NCBI RefSeq assembly: GCF_019297855.1
Contig: NZ_CP079194.1
Coordinates: 979,501-1,043,500, forward strand
Direction of reading: 5' to 3'
Origin: Gymnodinialimonas ceratoperidinii
Lineage (GTDB): Bacteria > Pseudomonadota > Alphaproteobacteria > Rhodobacterales > Rhodobacteraceae
DNA: 64,000 nt
In this document: piece after piece, positions 27,205-36,491 of the stretch
Numbering within the stretch: the stretch's first letter is position 1
Layout: every line of letters starts with the position of its first letter
Notes under the pieces: generated by a model
Database searches by the model: none
The model's input: only the letters and a program-made list of their open reading frames with translations
What the model was told of the DNA's origin: nothing
Program-made: the position numbers and the translations under genes

Positions 27205-28031
27205 GTGGTGCGCTCCATCACGGGCAGGGTCTCGCGGGTTTCGTGCATCTTCGGCACGGCGGCGAGCAGCCCGCGGGTATAGGGATGGGTGGCCTTGTGC
27301 AGGTCCTTGGCGGCGCAGGTTTCGACCACGCGGCCCGAGTTCATCACCAAAATGCGGTCGCAGTAGCGCGCCACCAGCGGCAGGTCGTGGCTGATCAGGA
27401 TCAGCCCCATGCCCTCGGGGTTGATGGCGCTGCCGCCGACCAGATCGTTGATCAGCGCCAGCACGTCGCCCTGCACGCTGACGTCGAGCGCGCTGGTGGG
27501 CTCGTCGGCGATCAGCAGGCGCGGGCGCGGGATCAGCATCATGGCGATCATCACCCGCTGGCCCATGCCGCCCGACAGCTCGTGGGCATACATCCGCGCG
27601 ACGCGGTCGGGGTCGTTGATCCGCACCGCCTCCAGCATCTCGCGGACGCGGGCCTTGATCTCCGCGCGGGGCAGACGCTCGTGGGTGCGCAGCGCCTCGG
27701 CGATCTGCGCACCGATGGTCATCACCGGGTTCAGCGAATACCGCGGATCCTGCATGATCATCGAGATCTTCGCGCCCCGCATCTGGCGCATCTGCCGCTC
27801 GGACAGGGCGCCGAGGTCCTCTCCCTCGAAAGTGATCTTGCCGGTGACTTCACCGGGCCGCCGGATCAGCCGCAGGATCGCGCGGCCGGTCATCGACTTG
27901 CCCGAGCCGCTTTCCCCCACGATGCCGAGCCGCTCGCGGCCGAGGTCGAAAGAGACGCCGTCGACCACGTTCACCCGGCCCTTCGGGGTAGGGAAGCTGA
28001 CGGAAAGGTTCTCGACTGAAAGAAGGCTCAT
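27201..28031 (-). CDS. Peptide/nickel-type ABC transporter ATP-binding protein (DppD-like)
   Basis: A 276-residue ATPase that pairs with the DppF-like protein. Walker A is GESGSGKSM, the signature LSGGMGQR and Walker [13 protein letters not shown]. It starts at ATG 28031, overlapping the upstream permease by four bases, and ends overlapping the next ATPase. Energises import through the two permeases encoded upstream. Confidence 0.93.
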   Translation of the reverse strand: MSLLSVENLSVSFPTPKGRVNVVDGVSFDLGRERLGIVGESGSGKSMTGRAILRLIRRPGEVTGKITFEGEDLGALSERQMRQMRGAKISMIMQDPRYSLNPVMTIGAQIAEALRTHERLPRAEIKARVREMLEAVRINDPDRVARMYAHELSGGMGQRVMIAMMLIPRPRLLIADEPTSALDVSVQGDVLALINDLVGGSAINPEGMGLILISHDLPLVARYCDRILVMNSGRVVETCAAKDLHKATHPYTRGLLAAVPKMHETRETLPVMERTT

Positions 28032-28924
28032 CCCTTGCGCTCCGATTTCGGGTCCAGCACGTCGCGCAGGCCGTCTCCGAGGAAACAGAAGCCGAGCGAC
28101 ACGAGGATGATGGCAAATCCGGGGAAGGTGGAGACCCACCACTGGTCGTAGATGAACGAACGCCCGCCCGAGATCATCGCGCCCCACTCCGGCTGCGGCG
28201 GCTGCGCGCCAAGCCCGAGGAAGCCGAGGCCCGCCGCCGTCAGGATGATCCCCGCCATGTCGAGGGTGACACGCACGATCATCGAGGAGGTGCAGAGCGG
28301 CAGCACGTGGCGGGTGATGATCCGCGTATGCGAAGCACCGAGCAGCCGCGCGGCGGCCACGAATTCCGAGTTGCGCAGCGTCAGGGTCTCGGCCCGGGCG
28401 ATCCGCGCGTAGGCGGGCCATGTGGTGATCGCGATGGCGATGATCGCGTTCTCGATCCCAGGCCCGAGGGCGGCGGCGAAGGCCAGCGCCAGCACCAGCT
28501 TCGGCATCGAGAGGAACACGTCGGTGACCCCCATGATGCCCCGGTCGATCCAGCCGCCGAAATAGCCCGAGATCGCCCCGAGCACGAGGCCGAGTGGCGC
28601 CGAGATAATCGCCACCAGCGCCACGATCTGCAGCGTGATCTGCGCGCCGTGCACGACGCGGGCGAAGATATCGCGGCCCAACTGGTCGGTGCCGAACCAA
28701 TGCTCGGCCGAGGGCGGCTCGAGCCGTTGGTCGAGGAACTGCCCGCCGGGCCCTTCGGGCGCGATGGTGTCGGCGAAGATCGCCGTCAGGATCAACGCCG
28801 CGATGATCAGCGCGCCGGTTACCGCCAGCGGGTTGCGCAGCAGGTCCAGCGTGATGCGATAGGCCCGCCCCGAGGCCGCCTGGAAGCGGGAGGCGGGGCT
28901 GTCGTCGAGAAGCCAGGCGCGCAT
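28028..28924 (-). CDS. Peptide/nickel-type ABC transporter permease (DppC-like)
   Basis: A 298-residue inner-membrane permease with six predicted helices. The first hydrophobic segment is near residue 35, after a cytoplasmic tail, as in DppC/OppC. The LGTDxxGRD-like motif (WFGTDQLGRDIFARVV) and the EAA-loop region (EFVAAARLLGASHTRIITRHVLP) are clear. It lies one base after the DppB-like gene. Confidence 0.93.
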   Translation of the reverse strand: MRAWLLDDSPASRFQAASGRAYRITLDLLRNPLAVTGALIIAALILTAIFADTIAPEGPGGQFLDQRLEPPSAEHWFGTDQLGRDIFARVVHGAQITLQIVALVAIISAPLGLVLGAISGYFGGWIDRGIMGVTDVFLSMPKLVLALAFAAALGPGIENAIIAIAITTWPAYARIARAETLTLRNSEFVAAARLLGASHTRIITRHVLPLCTSSMIVRVTLDMAGIILTAAGLGFLGLGAQPPQPEWGAMISGGRSFIYDQWWVSTFPGFAIILVSLGFCFLGDGLRDVLDPKSERKG

Positions 28925-28925
28925 G

Positions 28926-29981
28926 TCAGCGGCTCCCTTCGCGGCTGCGGGGGTCGAGGACGCGGTAGAGCACGTCCGACACCTTGTTGATGATGATGAA
29001 GACCGCGCCGATCACCAGCGTCGCGCCGAGCACGGCGTTCATGTCGGCGTTGAAAAGCGCGGTGGTCAGGTAGTTGCCGATGCCGGGCCAGGAGAAGACC
29101 GTCTCGATCATCACCGAGCCTTCCAGCAGGCCCGCGTAGCTCAATCCGATGACGGTGATCAGCGGCACACGGATCGCGCCGAAGGCATGAACCCAGATCA
29201 CCCGCCACTCCGGCACGCCTTTCACCCGGGCGGTGGTGACATATTCCTGGTTCAACTGGTCGAGCATGAACGACCGCGTCATCCGCGCGATATAGGCCAG
29301 CGAGAAGACCCCGAGGATCGCGGCGGGCAGGATGATGTGGGACCAGGCGGATTTGAACACGTCCCAATCGCCCTCGATCAGCGCGTCGACCGTCAGCAGG
29401 CCCGTCACCACCGGCGTGATCCCGTCATAATAGATGCTCACGCGCCCCGGCCCCTCGACCCATCCGAGCCACGCGTAGAAGACCGCGAGCCCCACGAGGC
29501 CAAGCCAGAAGGCGGGCACCGAGTAGCCCAGAAGTGCGAAGACGCGGATCACCTGGTCCACCCAACTGCCCTGCCACGCGGCGGCGAGAACGCCCGCCGG
29601 CACACCCAGTCCGACGCCGATCAGGATGCCGAGGCTCGCCATCTCCATCGTCGCGGGGAAGACGCGGGCAAGGTCCTCGGCGACGGGACGGTTGGTGGAG
29701 GTCGACATCCCGAGGTCGAATCGCAGCACGTCGGCGACGTAGCTCACGAATTGCACGATCAGCGGCCGGTCGAGACCCATGGCCACGCGCGCCACTTCAT
29801 ATTGCTCGGGCGTCGCGCGGTCGCCCACGACGGAAAGGACCGGGTCGATCGGCACCACGCGGCCGATGAAAAACGTCAGCGCCAGAAGGCCCAGAAAGGT
29901 CAGCGCCACAACGATGATGAACCGCAATATCCCGATGGCGGTGCCGCCGATAACGCCTGATCTGATGTCTTGGAATGCCAT
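28926..29981 (-). CDS. Peptide/nickel-type ABC transporter permease (DppB-like)
   Basis: A 351-residue permease, first gene of the minus-strand transporter operon. It has six helices and the EAA loop EYVTTARVKGVPEWRVIWVHAF. The ATG at 29979-29981 has GAAGGGAC upstream. An insertion of about 30 residues after the third helix (GWVEGPGRVSIYYDG...) is longer than in DppB. It faces the XRE-cupin regulator gene across a 145-base control region. Confidence 0.93.
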   Translation of the reverse strand: MAFQDIRSGVIGGTAIGILRFIIVVALTFLGLLALTFFIGRVVPIDPVLSVVGDRATPEQYEVARVAMGLDRPLIVQFVSYVADVLRFDLGMSTSTNRPVAEDLARVFPATMEMASLGILIGVGLGVPAGVLAAAWQGSWVDQVIRVFALLGYSVPAFWLGLVGLAVFYAWLGWVEGPGRVSIYYDGITPVVTGLLTVDALIEGDWDVFKSAWSHIILPAAILGVFSLAYIARMTRSFMLDQLNQEYVTTARVKGVPEWRVIWVHAFGAIRVPLITVIGLSYAGLLEGSVMIETVFSWPGIGNYLTTALFNADMNAVLGATLVIGAVFIIINKVSDVLYRVLDPRSREGSR

Positions 29982-30050
29982 CGATTTCGGTGTCCCTTCG
30001 ACGAACGTGGACCAAGCGCCACGCCGTCTTCTTGGGGTCGTGATGCAACA

Positions 30051-30090
30051 TTTTGCTTGGATTTGGCAAATAGTTTTGCTTAGATCAAAA
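30051..30090. promoter_or_regulatory. Repeated operator-like sites between ABC operon and XRE-cupin regulator
   Basis: TTTTGCTTGGAT (30051-30062) and TTTTGCTTAGAT (30074-30085) are direct repeats differing at one base and starting 23 bases apart, about two helical turns. Each copy also begins an inverted repeat: TTTGC-N9-GCAAA (30052-30070) and TTTTG-N7-CAAAA (30074-30090). This is the most likely binding region for the regulator encoded at 30127. Confidence 0.55.
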
Positions 30091-30126
30091 AAATTATGAT
30101 GATTGCTGCAAGCCGGGGGAGGGGAC

Positions 30127-30744
30127 ATGGCGCGACCTAAGACAACCAATGATCCCGTCCTTGGCGCGTTGATCCGCAAGCGTCGCAAACAGCTCGGCCT
30201 GACGCTTCAGGCGCTCTGCGATTCGGCCGGTCTGTCGGTCGGATACCTCAGCCAGGTGGAGCGGGGGCAGGCGACCCCGTCGCTCGGCACGCTTGCGCAG
30301 ATCGCGCAGGGGCTCTCGGTCGGGCTGGAGTATTTCATCACCACGCCCAAGCCCTCTGACAGCCTGTCACGCGCCGGCGCGCGGCCGCAGTTCTCCATCG
30401 ACGGCTCCTCGATCCAGTACGAGGCGGTGAGCGCCGATTTTCCGGGGGCAGAGCTGTCGTGCTACATTCTCCACGTGCCTCCCGGCTATGCCTCCGAAGA
30501 AGTGCACCACGAGGGCGAAGAGATCATCTTCCTGCTCGACGGAGAGATCACCCAGACCCTCGGCGGTCAGAGCTTCATTCTGCAACAGGGGGACAGCCTG
30601 CATTATTCCGGCTCAACCCCCCATTCATGGTCCAACGAGACCGACGCGACCACGCGCATCCTGTGGACCGGCACCCTCTCGGTGCTGCAACGCAAGGGCG
30701 CGGTGAAACTGCCCGAGATAAACCCGGCCAATACAAATGGCTAA
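30127..30744 (+). CDS. XRE-family transcriptional regulator with C-terminal cupin domain
   Basis: A 205-residue regulator. Residues about 13-67 form a helix-turn-helix (IRKRRKQLGLTLQALCDSAGLSVGYLSQVE...). Residues about 110-190 form a cupin barrel with the metal-type motif HHEGEEIIFLLDGE and a later SGSTPHSWSNE histidine. Members of this family (SutR/PuuR-like) sense small nitrogenous or sulfur compounds and repress linked transport and catabolism genes. The ATG follows GGGGGAGGGGAC. It lies between the divergent permease operon and the binding-protein gene of the same transporter. Confidence 0.92.
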   Translation: MARPKTTNDPVLGALIRKRRKQLGLTLQALCDSAGLSVGYLSQVERGQATPSLGTLAQIAQGLSVGLEYFITTPKPSDSLSRAGARPQFSIDGSSIQYEAVSADFPGAELSCYILHVPPGYASEEVHHEGEEIIFLLDGEITQTLGGQSFILQQGDSLHYSGSTPHSWSNETDATTRILWTGTLSVLQRKGAVKLPEINPANTNG

Positions 30745-30771
30745 CCTGAAACCAGCACGGAGATTGACCCC

Positions 30772-32361
30772 ATGAGACTGCTGAAACCCGCCCTTCTGTC
30801 GGCGATGCTGGCCCTGCCGCTGGCCACGCCCGCGGCGCTTGCCGATACGCCGCCCGATATCCTCGTCGTGGCCCAGAACATCGACGACATCGTCGCGATC
30901 GACCCGGCCCAGGCCTACGAGTTCACCTCGGGCGAGCTGGTCACCAACACCTACGACCGCCTCGTGCAATACGATGCCGAGGACACCACGGTTCTGGCCC
31001 CCGGTCTCGCCGAGTCCTGGGAGATCGACGCCGAAGCCAAGACCATCGTCTTCACCCTGCGTGACGGCGTGACTTTCCACTCCGGCAACCCGCTGCGCGG
31101 CGAGGATGTCGTGGGCTCCTTCGCCCGCGTCGTGCAACTGAACCTGACGCCGGCCTTCATCCTCACGCAGCTCGGCTGGACGCCCGAGAACGTCGAGGAA
31201 ATGGTCACCGCCGAGGGCAACACCGTCACGGTGCGCTACGACGGCGACTTCTCTCCTGCCTTCGTGATGAACGTCCTGGCCGCGCGCCCGGCCTCCATCG
31301 TCGACATGGAAACCGTCATGGCCAACGAGGTCGACGGCGACATGGGCAACGAATGGCTGAACGCCAACACCGCCGGCACCGGCCCGTTCTCTCTCAACAC
31401 CTTCCGCGCGGCCGAGCTGATCCGCATGGATGCCAACCCCGACTACTTCAACGGCGCCCCTGCCATCGACGGTGTCATCATCCGTCACGTGGCCGAAAGC
31501 GCCACGCAGCAGCTGTTGCTGGAAGCCGGTGACGTGGACATCGCCCGCAACCTGACGCCGGACCAGATCGCCGCGCTCGACGGGGAGTCGCTGCAGATCG
31601 ACACCTTCCCGCAGGCCGCCGTCCATTTCCTGTCGTTCAACCAGAACGTCGAGAGCCTGACCGATCCGGCCGTCTGGGAAGCCGCGCGCTACCTCGTGGA
31701 TTACGAGGGCATGACCAACTCGATCATCGCCGGCCAGATGGAAGTCCATCAGGCGTTCTGGCCCGAAGGTTTCCCCGGCGCGCTGACCGACACGCCCTAC
31801 AGCTACGACCCCGAGCGGGCTGCGCAGATCCTCGAGGATGCGGGCGTCGAACTGCCGATCACCGTCACCCTCGACGTGATCAACTCGGCTCCCTTCACCG
31901 ACATGGCGCAATCGCTGCAGGCCTCCTTCGCGGAAGCGGGCATCGAGTTCGAGATCCTGCCCGGCACCGGCAGCCAGGTGATCACGCGCTACCGCGATCG
32001 CAGCCACGAGGCGATGCTGCTCTACTGGGGCCCCGACTTCATGGACCCCCACTCCAACGCCAAGGCCTTCGCATACAACTCCGACAACCGTCAGGAAACC
32101 TACACCGCCACGACAACCTGGCGGAACTCCTGGGCGGTTCCGGAAGAGCTGAACGAGATGACCCGCGCAGCCCTGACCGAAGCCGATCCGGCCGCCCGCG
32201 AAGAGATGTATCTCGAGCTGCAGCGCCGGGTGCAGGAGAACTCGCCCATCGTGATCATGTTCCAGGCCTCCTACCAGGTCGGCATGGCGGCGAACGTCTC
32301 GGGCTACGTCAACGGCGCGACCTCGGACTTCGTGTTCTACCGCCTCGTCGACAAGAGCTGA
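30772..32361 (+). CDS. ABC transporter substrate-binding protein, family 5 (peptide/nickel type)
   Basis: A 529-residue periplasmic receptor with a signal peptide (cleavage near PAALA|DTPP, about residue 25). Family 5 features include the N-terminal IDDIVAIDPAQAYEFTSGELVTNTYDRL block, LAESWEID-x-KTIVFTLRDGVTFHSGNPLRGEDV, and the GTGPF segment. It serves the permeases and ATPases encoded divergently at 25.9-30.0 kb. Length and fold fit ligands such as peptides, but family 5 also includes nucleobase, opine and sugar-derivative receptors. Confidence 0.92.
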   Translation: MRLLKPALLSAMLALPLATPAALADTPPDILVVAQNIDDIVAIDPAQAYEFTSGELVTNTYDRLVQYDAEDTTVLAPGLAESWEIDAEAKTIVFTLRDGVTFHSGNPLRGEDVVGSFARVVQLNLTPAFILTQLGWTPENVEEMVTAEGNTVTVRYDGDFSPAFVMNVLAARPASIVDMETVMANEVDGDMGNEWLNANTAGTGPFSLNTFRAAELIRMDANPDYFNGAPAIDGVIIRHVAESATQQLLLEAGDVDIARNLTPDQIAALDGESLQIDTFPQAAVHFLSFNQNVESLTDPAVWEAARYLVDYEGMTNSIIAGQMEVHQAFWPEGFPGALTDTPYSYDPERAAQILEDAGVELPITVTLDVINSAPFTDMAQSLQASFAEAGIEFEILPGTGSQVITRYRDRSHEAMLLYWGPDFMDPHSNAKAFAYNSDNRQETYTATTTWRNSWAVPEELNEMTRAALTEADPAAREEMYLELQRRVQENSPIVIMFQASYQVGMAANVSGYVNGATSDFVFYRLVDKS

Positions 32362-32378
32362 TCCAACTTCAACAATGT

Positions 32379-32408
32379 CGCCGGCCCTCGCGTGGGGCCG
32401 GCGATTTT
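32379..32408 (+). terminator. Intercistronic hairpin after the binding-protein gene
   Basis: CGCCGGCCC (32379-32387) pairs perfectly with GGGCCGGCG (32395-32403), loop of seven, followed by ATTTT. It sits between the receptor gene and the M24 peptidase gene and probably lowers downstream expression or protects the receptor mRNA, a common arrangement. Confidence 0.6.
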
Positions 32409-32440
32409 CATTTCCAATTCTACGTCCGGAAAGCACCTTC

Positions 32441-33544
32441 ATGGATATTTACAAAGACCGCCTCGCCCGCCTGCGCGACCGTATGACCGAAACCGGCACG
32501 GACCTCGTCGCGCTCGGCCCCACCAGCCACATGACATGGCTGTCCGGCGCGGATCCCCATGGTGATGAGCGTCCCGTGATGCTGCTGGTGAGCCAGAAGC
32601 ACGCCGCTTTCCTGATGCCCGCCCTCAACGCCAACGCCGTGCGGCAGGTGACAGACCTGCCGTTCGAGACATGGTCCGACGAAGAAGGCCCCGCCGCCGC
32701 GCTCGACCGCCTGCTGGATGCCTGCGGCGCGACCGCAGCGGGCCAGAGCGTCGCCATCGACGAGGCCATGCGCGCCGATTTCGCACTGCTCCTGCTCGAC
32801 GCGATGGACAGCCCCAAGCGCGGGTTCTCCACCGACACCCTCGGCCATCTGCGCGCCATGAAGGATGCCGCCGAGGTCGATGCCCTGCGTGCCTGCGCCC
32901 ATCTCAACGATGCCGCCGTGACGCTGGCCTTCGACAGCCTGCGCGCCGGCATGTCCGAGCGCGACGTGCAGACGATCATCCACGATTACTACAAGGCCCA
33001 CGGCGCCAAGCCCGAGTTCACCATCATCGGATTCGGCGAAAACGGCGCCTTCCCCCATCACCACACCGGCGACAGCGTGCTAGAGGACAACATGGCCGTG
33101 CTGATCGACACCGGCTGCCGCTACAAGGGCTACCCGAGCGACATGACCCGCTGCGGCTGGTTTGGCGATGCCCCCACGGACGAGTTCCGGAAGGTCACGC
33201 AAGTCGTGGAGGAAGCCGTGCAGGCCGCCATGGATGTCGTGCGCCCCGGCGTGCTGGCACGCGAGATCGACGCCGCCGCGCGTGGCGTGATCGAGGCGGC
33301 AGGCTATGGTGAATACTTCGTCCACCGCACCGGCCACGGCCTCGGCATCGACGTGCACGAGCCGCCCTACATCACCGCCACCTCCGAGACCGAGATGCTC
33401 GCCGGCAATGTCTTCTCGATCGAGCCGGGGATCTACCTGCCCGGCCAGTTCGGCGTGCGGCTGGAGGATATCGTGCTGGCCACGGCGGTGGGCCCCGATG
33501 TCCTCTCCTCCCTGCCGCGCACGATCTGGACGCCTGAGGGCTGA
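32441..33544 (+). CDS. M24-family metallopeptidase (Xaa-Pro aminopeptidase-like)
   Basis: A 367-residue pita-bread-fold hydrolase. An N-terminal creatinase-type domain covers about residues 1-125 and the catalytic domain the rest. All five metal ligands appear: the two Asp in LIDTGCRYKGYPSDMTR, His in HRTGHGLGID, Glu in FSIEPGIY and Glu in RLEDIVL. Relatives cleave Xaa-Pro bonds, creatine or ectoine, so the substrate is open. It follows the receptor gene and precedes a nucleoside hydrolase. Confidence 0.9.
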   Translation: MDIYKDRLARLRDRMTETGTDLVALGPTSHMTWLSGADPHGDERPVMLLVSQKHAAFLMPALNANAVRQVTDLPFETWSDEEGPAAALDRLLDACGATAAGQSVAIDEAMRADFALLLLDAMDSPKRGFSTDTLGHLRAMKDAAEVDALRACAHLNDAAVTLAFDSLRAGMSERDVQTIIHDYYKAHGAKPEFTIIGFGENGAFPHHHTGDSVLEDNMAVLIDTGCRYKGYPSDMTRCGWFGDAPTDEFRKVTQVVEEAVQAAMDVVRPGVLAREIDAAARGVIEAAGYGEYFVHRTGHGLGIDVHEPPYITATSETEMLAGNVFSIEPGIYLPGQFGVRLEDIVLATAVGPDVLSSLPRTIWTPEG

Positions 33545-33587
33545 GCCACCGCCGCTGGTGCGGCGCGAAAGATTGTGAAATTAACGG

Positions 33588-33616
33588 ATCGGGCCCGGAC
33601 ACAGGGCCCGATCTTT
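33588..33616 (+). terminator. Intercistronic hairpin between M24 peptidase and nucleoside hydrolase
   Basis: ATCGGGCCC (33588-33596) and GGGCCCGAT (33604-33612) form a perfect nine-pair stem with a seven-base loop, followed by CTTTCC. The U-run is weak, so it may be an attenuator or processing site. Confidence 0.5.
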
Positions 33617-33640
33617 CCAAGGCTCAAGACGGGGACCCCC

Positions 33641-34603
33641 ATGCAGCGCAGGCTCATCCTAGACACCGACGGCGGCGTGGACGACGCGCAGGCCCTTCTG
33701 ATGCTGATCGCAGCGGGCCGGACGCCGGACGTGATCCTCACGGTTTTCGGCAACGTCGGGTTGGAGCAGGCAACGCGCAATATCCTCACGGTGCTCTCTG
33801 CTGCGGGGCAGGGGGATGTGCCAGTCCACCTCGGGGCCGACCGGCCGCTGATCCAGCCCTACGTCGATGCCACCGAGATCCACGGCGCGGACGGCCTCGG
33901 TGGCGCGCCGCGACCCGCTGAAATCCCGGAACCCGTGAGCCGTGATGGCGTCGGCCTCCTGATCGAAGAGCTGCGTCAGGCCGCGCGGGCAGGCGACAAG
34001 GTCGACCTGCTGATGATCGGGCCTCTCACCAACCTCGCCCTCGCCCTGCGCGTGGCGCCCGACTGCGTCGAGGGGATCGGCCAGCTCACCATCATGGGCG
34101 GCTCGATCCACGGGCGCGGCAACGTGACCCCGGCGGCGGAATTCAACATCTATTCCGACCCCGAGGCCGCCGCCATCGTCTTCGCCGCCGAGATCGAGAC
34201 GCTTCTGGTCCCGTGGGAGGTCTGCACCGACCACCGCATCAGCGGCGAGACGGTCGACCAAATGCTGGCCGACGCGCCCGAGACGGCGACGAAACCTTTC
34301 TCCGCCGCGCTGGTGAAACACGCGCGCGCGGTCAGCCAAGGCTACACCGGCAAGGATTACTTCCGCTTCGTCGACCCGCTCGCCGCCGCCTGCGTGATCG
34401 ACCCGTCCCTCGCGACCAAGACACTTTCGGCCTCGGTCGACGTGGCGCTCGCCCCCGGCATCACCCGTGGCATGACCGTGGTCGACCCCTCGGGCCGCCT
34501 TGGAACGCCGAAGATCACCCTGCTGGAAGAGGCCGACACGGACCGCGTCGCGGCGATCTATGAGGCGTCGATATCCTGCAAGGCCCCGGAGGGCGCGGCG
34601 TGA
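33641..34603 (+). CDS. Nucleoside hydrolase (inosine/uridine-preferring family), first copy
   Basis: A 320-residue N-ribohydrolase that splits a nucleoside into base and ribose. The calcium-binding N-terminal motif reads DTDGGVDDAQA, where the usual Pro after DTD is Gly; the Asp ligands are kept. Other family blocks are GNVGLEQATRNIL, IHGADGLGG, LLMIGPLTNLALAL, IMGGSIHGRGNVTPAAEFNIYSDPEAA and the C-terminal VDP pattern. ATG 33641 is preferred to an upstream GTG. Its stop overlaps the next start by one base. A second, more canonical paralogue is encoded at 41778. Confidence 0.93.
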   Translation: MQRRLILDTDGGVDDAQALLMLIAAGRTPDVILTVFGNVGLEQATRNILTVLSAAGQGDVPVHLGADRPLIQPYVDATEIHGADGLGGAPRPAEIPEPVSRDGVGLLIEELRQAARAGDKVDLLMIGPLTNLALALRVAPDCVEGIGQLTIMGGSIHGRGNVTPAAEFNIYSDPEAAAIVFAAEIETLLVPWEVCTDHRISGETVDQMLADAPETATKPFSAALVKHARAVSQGYTGKDYFRFVDPLAAACVIDPSLATKTLSASVDVALAPGITRGMTVVDPSGRLGTPKITLLEEADTDRVAAIYEASISCKAPEGAA

Positions 34604-36474
34604 TGACGGAGCAGGACCACCCCGCCGATGCCCTGATCAGCGCCGCCGACGAGGTGAAGATCCGCCAGCGCCTCGTGCGCGTGGCCCTCGGGCAGGAGCC
34701 CGCCGACACGCGGCTGCGGGTGGGGCGGCTGCTGGACGTCCACTCGCGCATGTGGCTCGACGATCAGGAGATCGTCATGGTCGGCCGCCGCATCGCCCAT
34801 GCGGGCCCGGCAGGCAGCTACGCGGGCACGGTGACGCGCGAGGTGCATGAGCCCGACCTGATGGCGGTGCCGGGCTTCGGCGAGGTGCACAAGCACATCG
34901 AATCCTCCCACGTCACGCCGGAATGGGAGGCCGCGCTGGTCCTGCCCCACGGCAACACCTGGACCTGCGAGGCGAGCCACGAGTTCTCCAACGTCAACGG
35001 CCCGCGCAACCTCGAGTTCTGGTTCAAGGCACGGCTGGAGGGCAGCCCGCAGAAGATCTTCCCGCTGCCCGGCTCCGCCGTGCCGCCCACCGCCTACGAG
35101 TGGGGCGGGGGGCATTTCGGCTACGACGAGCAGCGCGACTTCATGGCCGAGCACCTGATGGTTGCGGGCCTTGACGAGGTGATGGATTGGCCGGCTGTCT
35201 GGAACCCGGAAAACCCCTCCTACAATCGGCTCTGGGGCATGATCGAGGCGACCTTTGAGAAGCGCGGCGTGGTCGAGGGCCATGCCGCCGGCATCCGGGA
35301 ACTGCCCACGATCAACGCCTTCGCTGCCGCTGGCCTCGCCTCCGACCACGAGGCCTGGACCACGGAAGAGGTGCTCGACAAGCTGCGCCGGGGCCTCTTC
35401 ATGGAGCTGCGCCCCCATTCGCTGCCCGAGATGGTCGCGGGCCTCTTGGAGGCCGGGCTGACCGATTGGAGCCAATTTGCCCTGACCACCGACGACCGCT
35501 CCTGTTCCGACACGCTGAAGATGGGTGCTACCGATCACAACGTGCGCCTCGCCATCGAGGCGGGCCTCGTGCCCGAAATCGCGATCCAGATGGTCACCAT
35601 CAACCCCGCACGCCACATGCGCCTGACGCCCTGGGTCGGCTCCATTGCGCCCGGCCGCTTCGCGGACGTGGTGCTGCTGGATGATCTGCAAAGCCTCTCC
35701 ATCGCCAAGGTCTGGGCCGATGGCGATCTGGTGGCGGAGGGCGGCGCCTACGTGAAGCCGGTGCCGAAGATCGACTGGCCGGACTGGGCCACGCAGACGG
35801 TGAACATCGCGCGTGAGATGACGGCAGAAGATTTCGCCATCGCGGCGGCAGAGGGCCGGCAGACCATGCAGGCGGCGCTGCTGCGCCCCTTCCACTGGGA
35901 CGACGACTTCATCGAGATGGAGCTGCCCGTCGCGGATGGCCTCGTTCAGCGCGACGCGGAGCGGAACGTCACGAAGTTCGCCATCGTCGACCGCTTCTCG
36001 GGCGAGGGGAAGACCTCGGCCATGTTCTGGCTCGGCACCGGGCCGCGCTCGCCCGAGACGGCGCTGGCCTGCTCGATGGGACACGACAAGCACAACATCT
36101 GGGTCGTCGGTTCCTCCGATGCGGCGATGGCGCAGGCGGTCAACGCGCTGCGCGAAACCCAGGGCGGGTGGGCGCTCGTGCGCGAGGGCGAACTGGTCGC
36201 CACCGTGCGCTATGAAGTCGGCGGGTTGATGACCTGCCGCGCGCCCGAGGAGCTCGATGCCGAGATGCAGAACCTCTACGCCGAGGGCGAGAAGATCGAC
36301 TGGATGTACGAGCCGACGTTCAGCCCGCGCTGGTTCCCCGGCTTCCCCGAACGCCTCGCCTTCGCGACGCTCACCTGCGCGCCGTGGCGGTGGGTGCTGG
36401 TGGCGCCGTCCGACCGCGCACCCGACGGATTCGTGAATGTTTCGACCGGCCAGACACATCCTGTCGTCTGGTAG
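34603..36474 (+). CDS. Adenine-deaminase-family amidohydrolase
   Basis: A 623-residue protein of the Ade (adenine deaminase) family, both the metal-dependent hydrolase core and the Ade C-terminal domain (from about residue 420). Visible sites are H96-x-H98 in VHKHIESS, SHEFSNVNG, EGHAAG, SDHEAW and the TDDR metal Asp. The signature before the H-x-H differs from canonical Ade (GFGEVHKH where GFIDAHLH is usual), so a related amino-purine or other N-heterocycle may be the true substrate. It overlaps the nucleoside hydrolase stop by one base (TGATG), implying coupled translation. Confidence 0.85.
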   Translation: MTEQDHPADALISAADEVKIRQRLVRVALGQEPADTRLRVGRLLDVHSRMWLDDQEIVMVGRRIAHAGPAGSYAGTVTREVHEPDLMAVPGFGEVHKHIESSHVTPEWEAALVLPHGNTWTCEASHEFSNVNGPRNLEFWFKARLEGSPQKIFPLPGSAVPPTAYEWGGGHFGYDEQRDFMAEHLMVAGLDEVMDWPAVWNPENPSYNRLWGMIEATFEKRGVVEGHAAGIRELPTINAFAAAGLASDHEAWTTEEVLDKLRRGLFMELRPHSLPEMVAGLLEAGLTDWSQFALTTDDRSCSDTLKMGATDHNVRLAIEAGLVPEIAIQMVTINPARHMRLTPWVGSIAPGRFADVVLLDDLQSLSIAKVWADGDLVAEGGAYVKPVPKIDWPDWATQTVNIAREMTAEDFAIAAAEGRQTMQAALLRPFHWDDDFIEMELPVADGLVQRDAERNVTKFAIVDRFSGEGKTSAMFWLGTGPRSPETALACSMGHDKHNIWVVGSSDAAMAQAVNALRETQGGWALVREGELVATVRYEVGGLMTCRAPEELDAEMQNLYAEGEKIDWMYEPTFSPRWFPGFPERLAFATLTCAPWRWVLVAPSDRAPDGFVNVSTGQTHPVVW

Positions 36475-36491
36475 TCTGCAAGAAAGATAAT

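Noticed and set aside
30625..32442. 605-codon open frame opposite the family 5 binding protein
   Set aside because: Antisense shadow of a conserved receptor gene.
34558..36459. 633-codon open frame opposite the adenine-deaminase-family gene
   Set aside because: Antisense shadow of a conserved enzyme, no domain or ribosome binding site.
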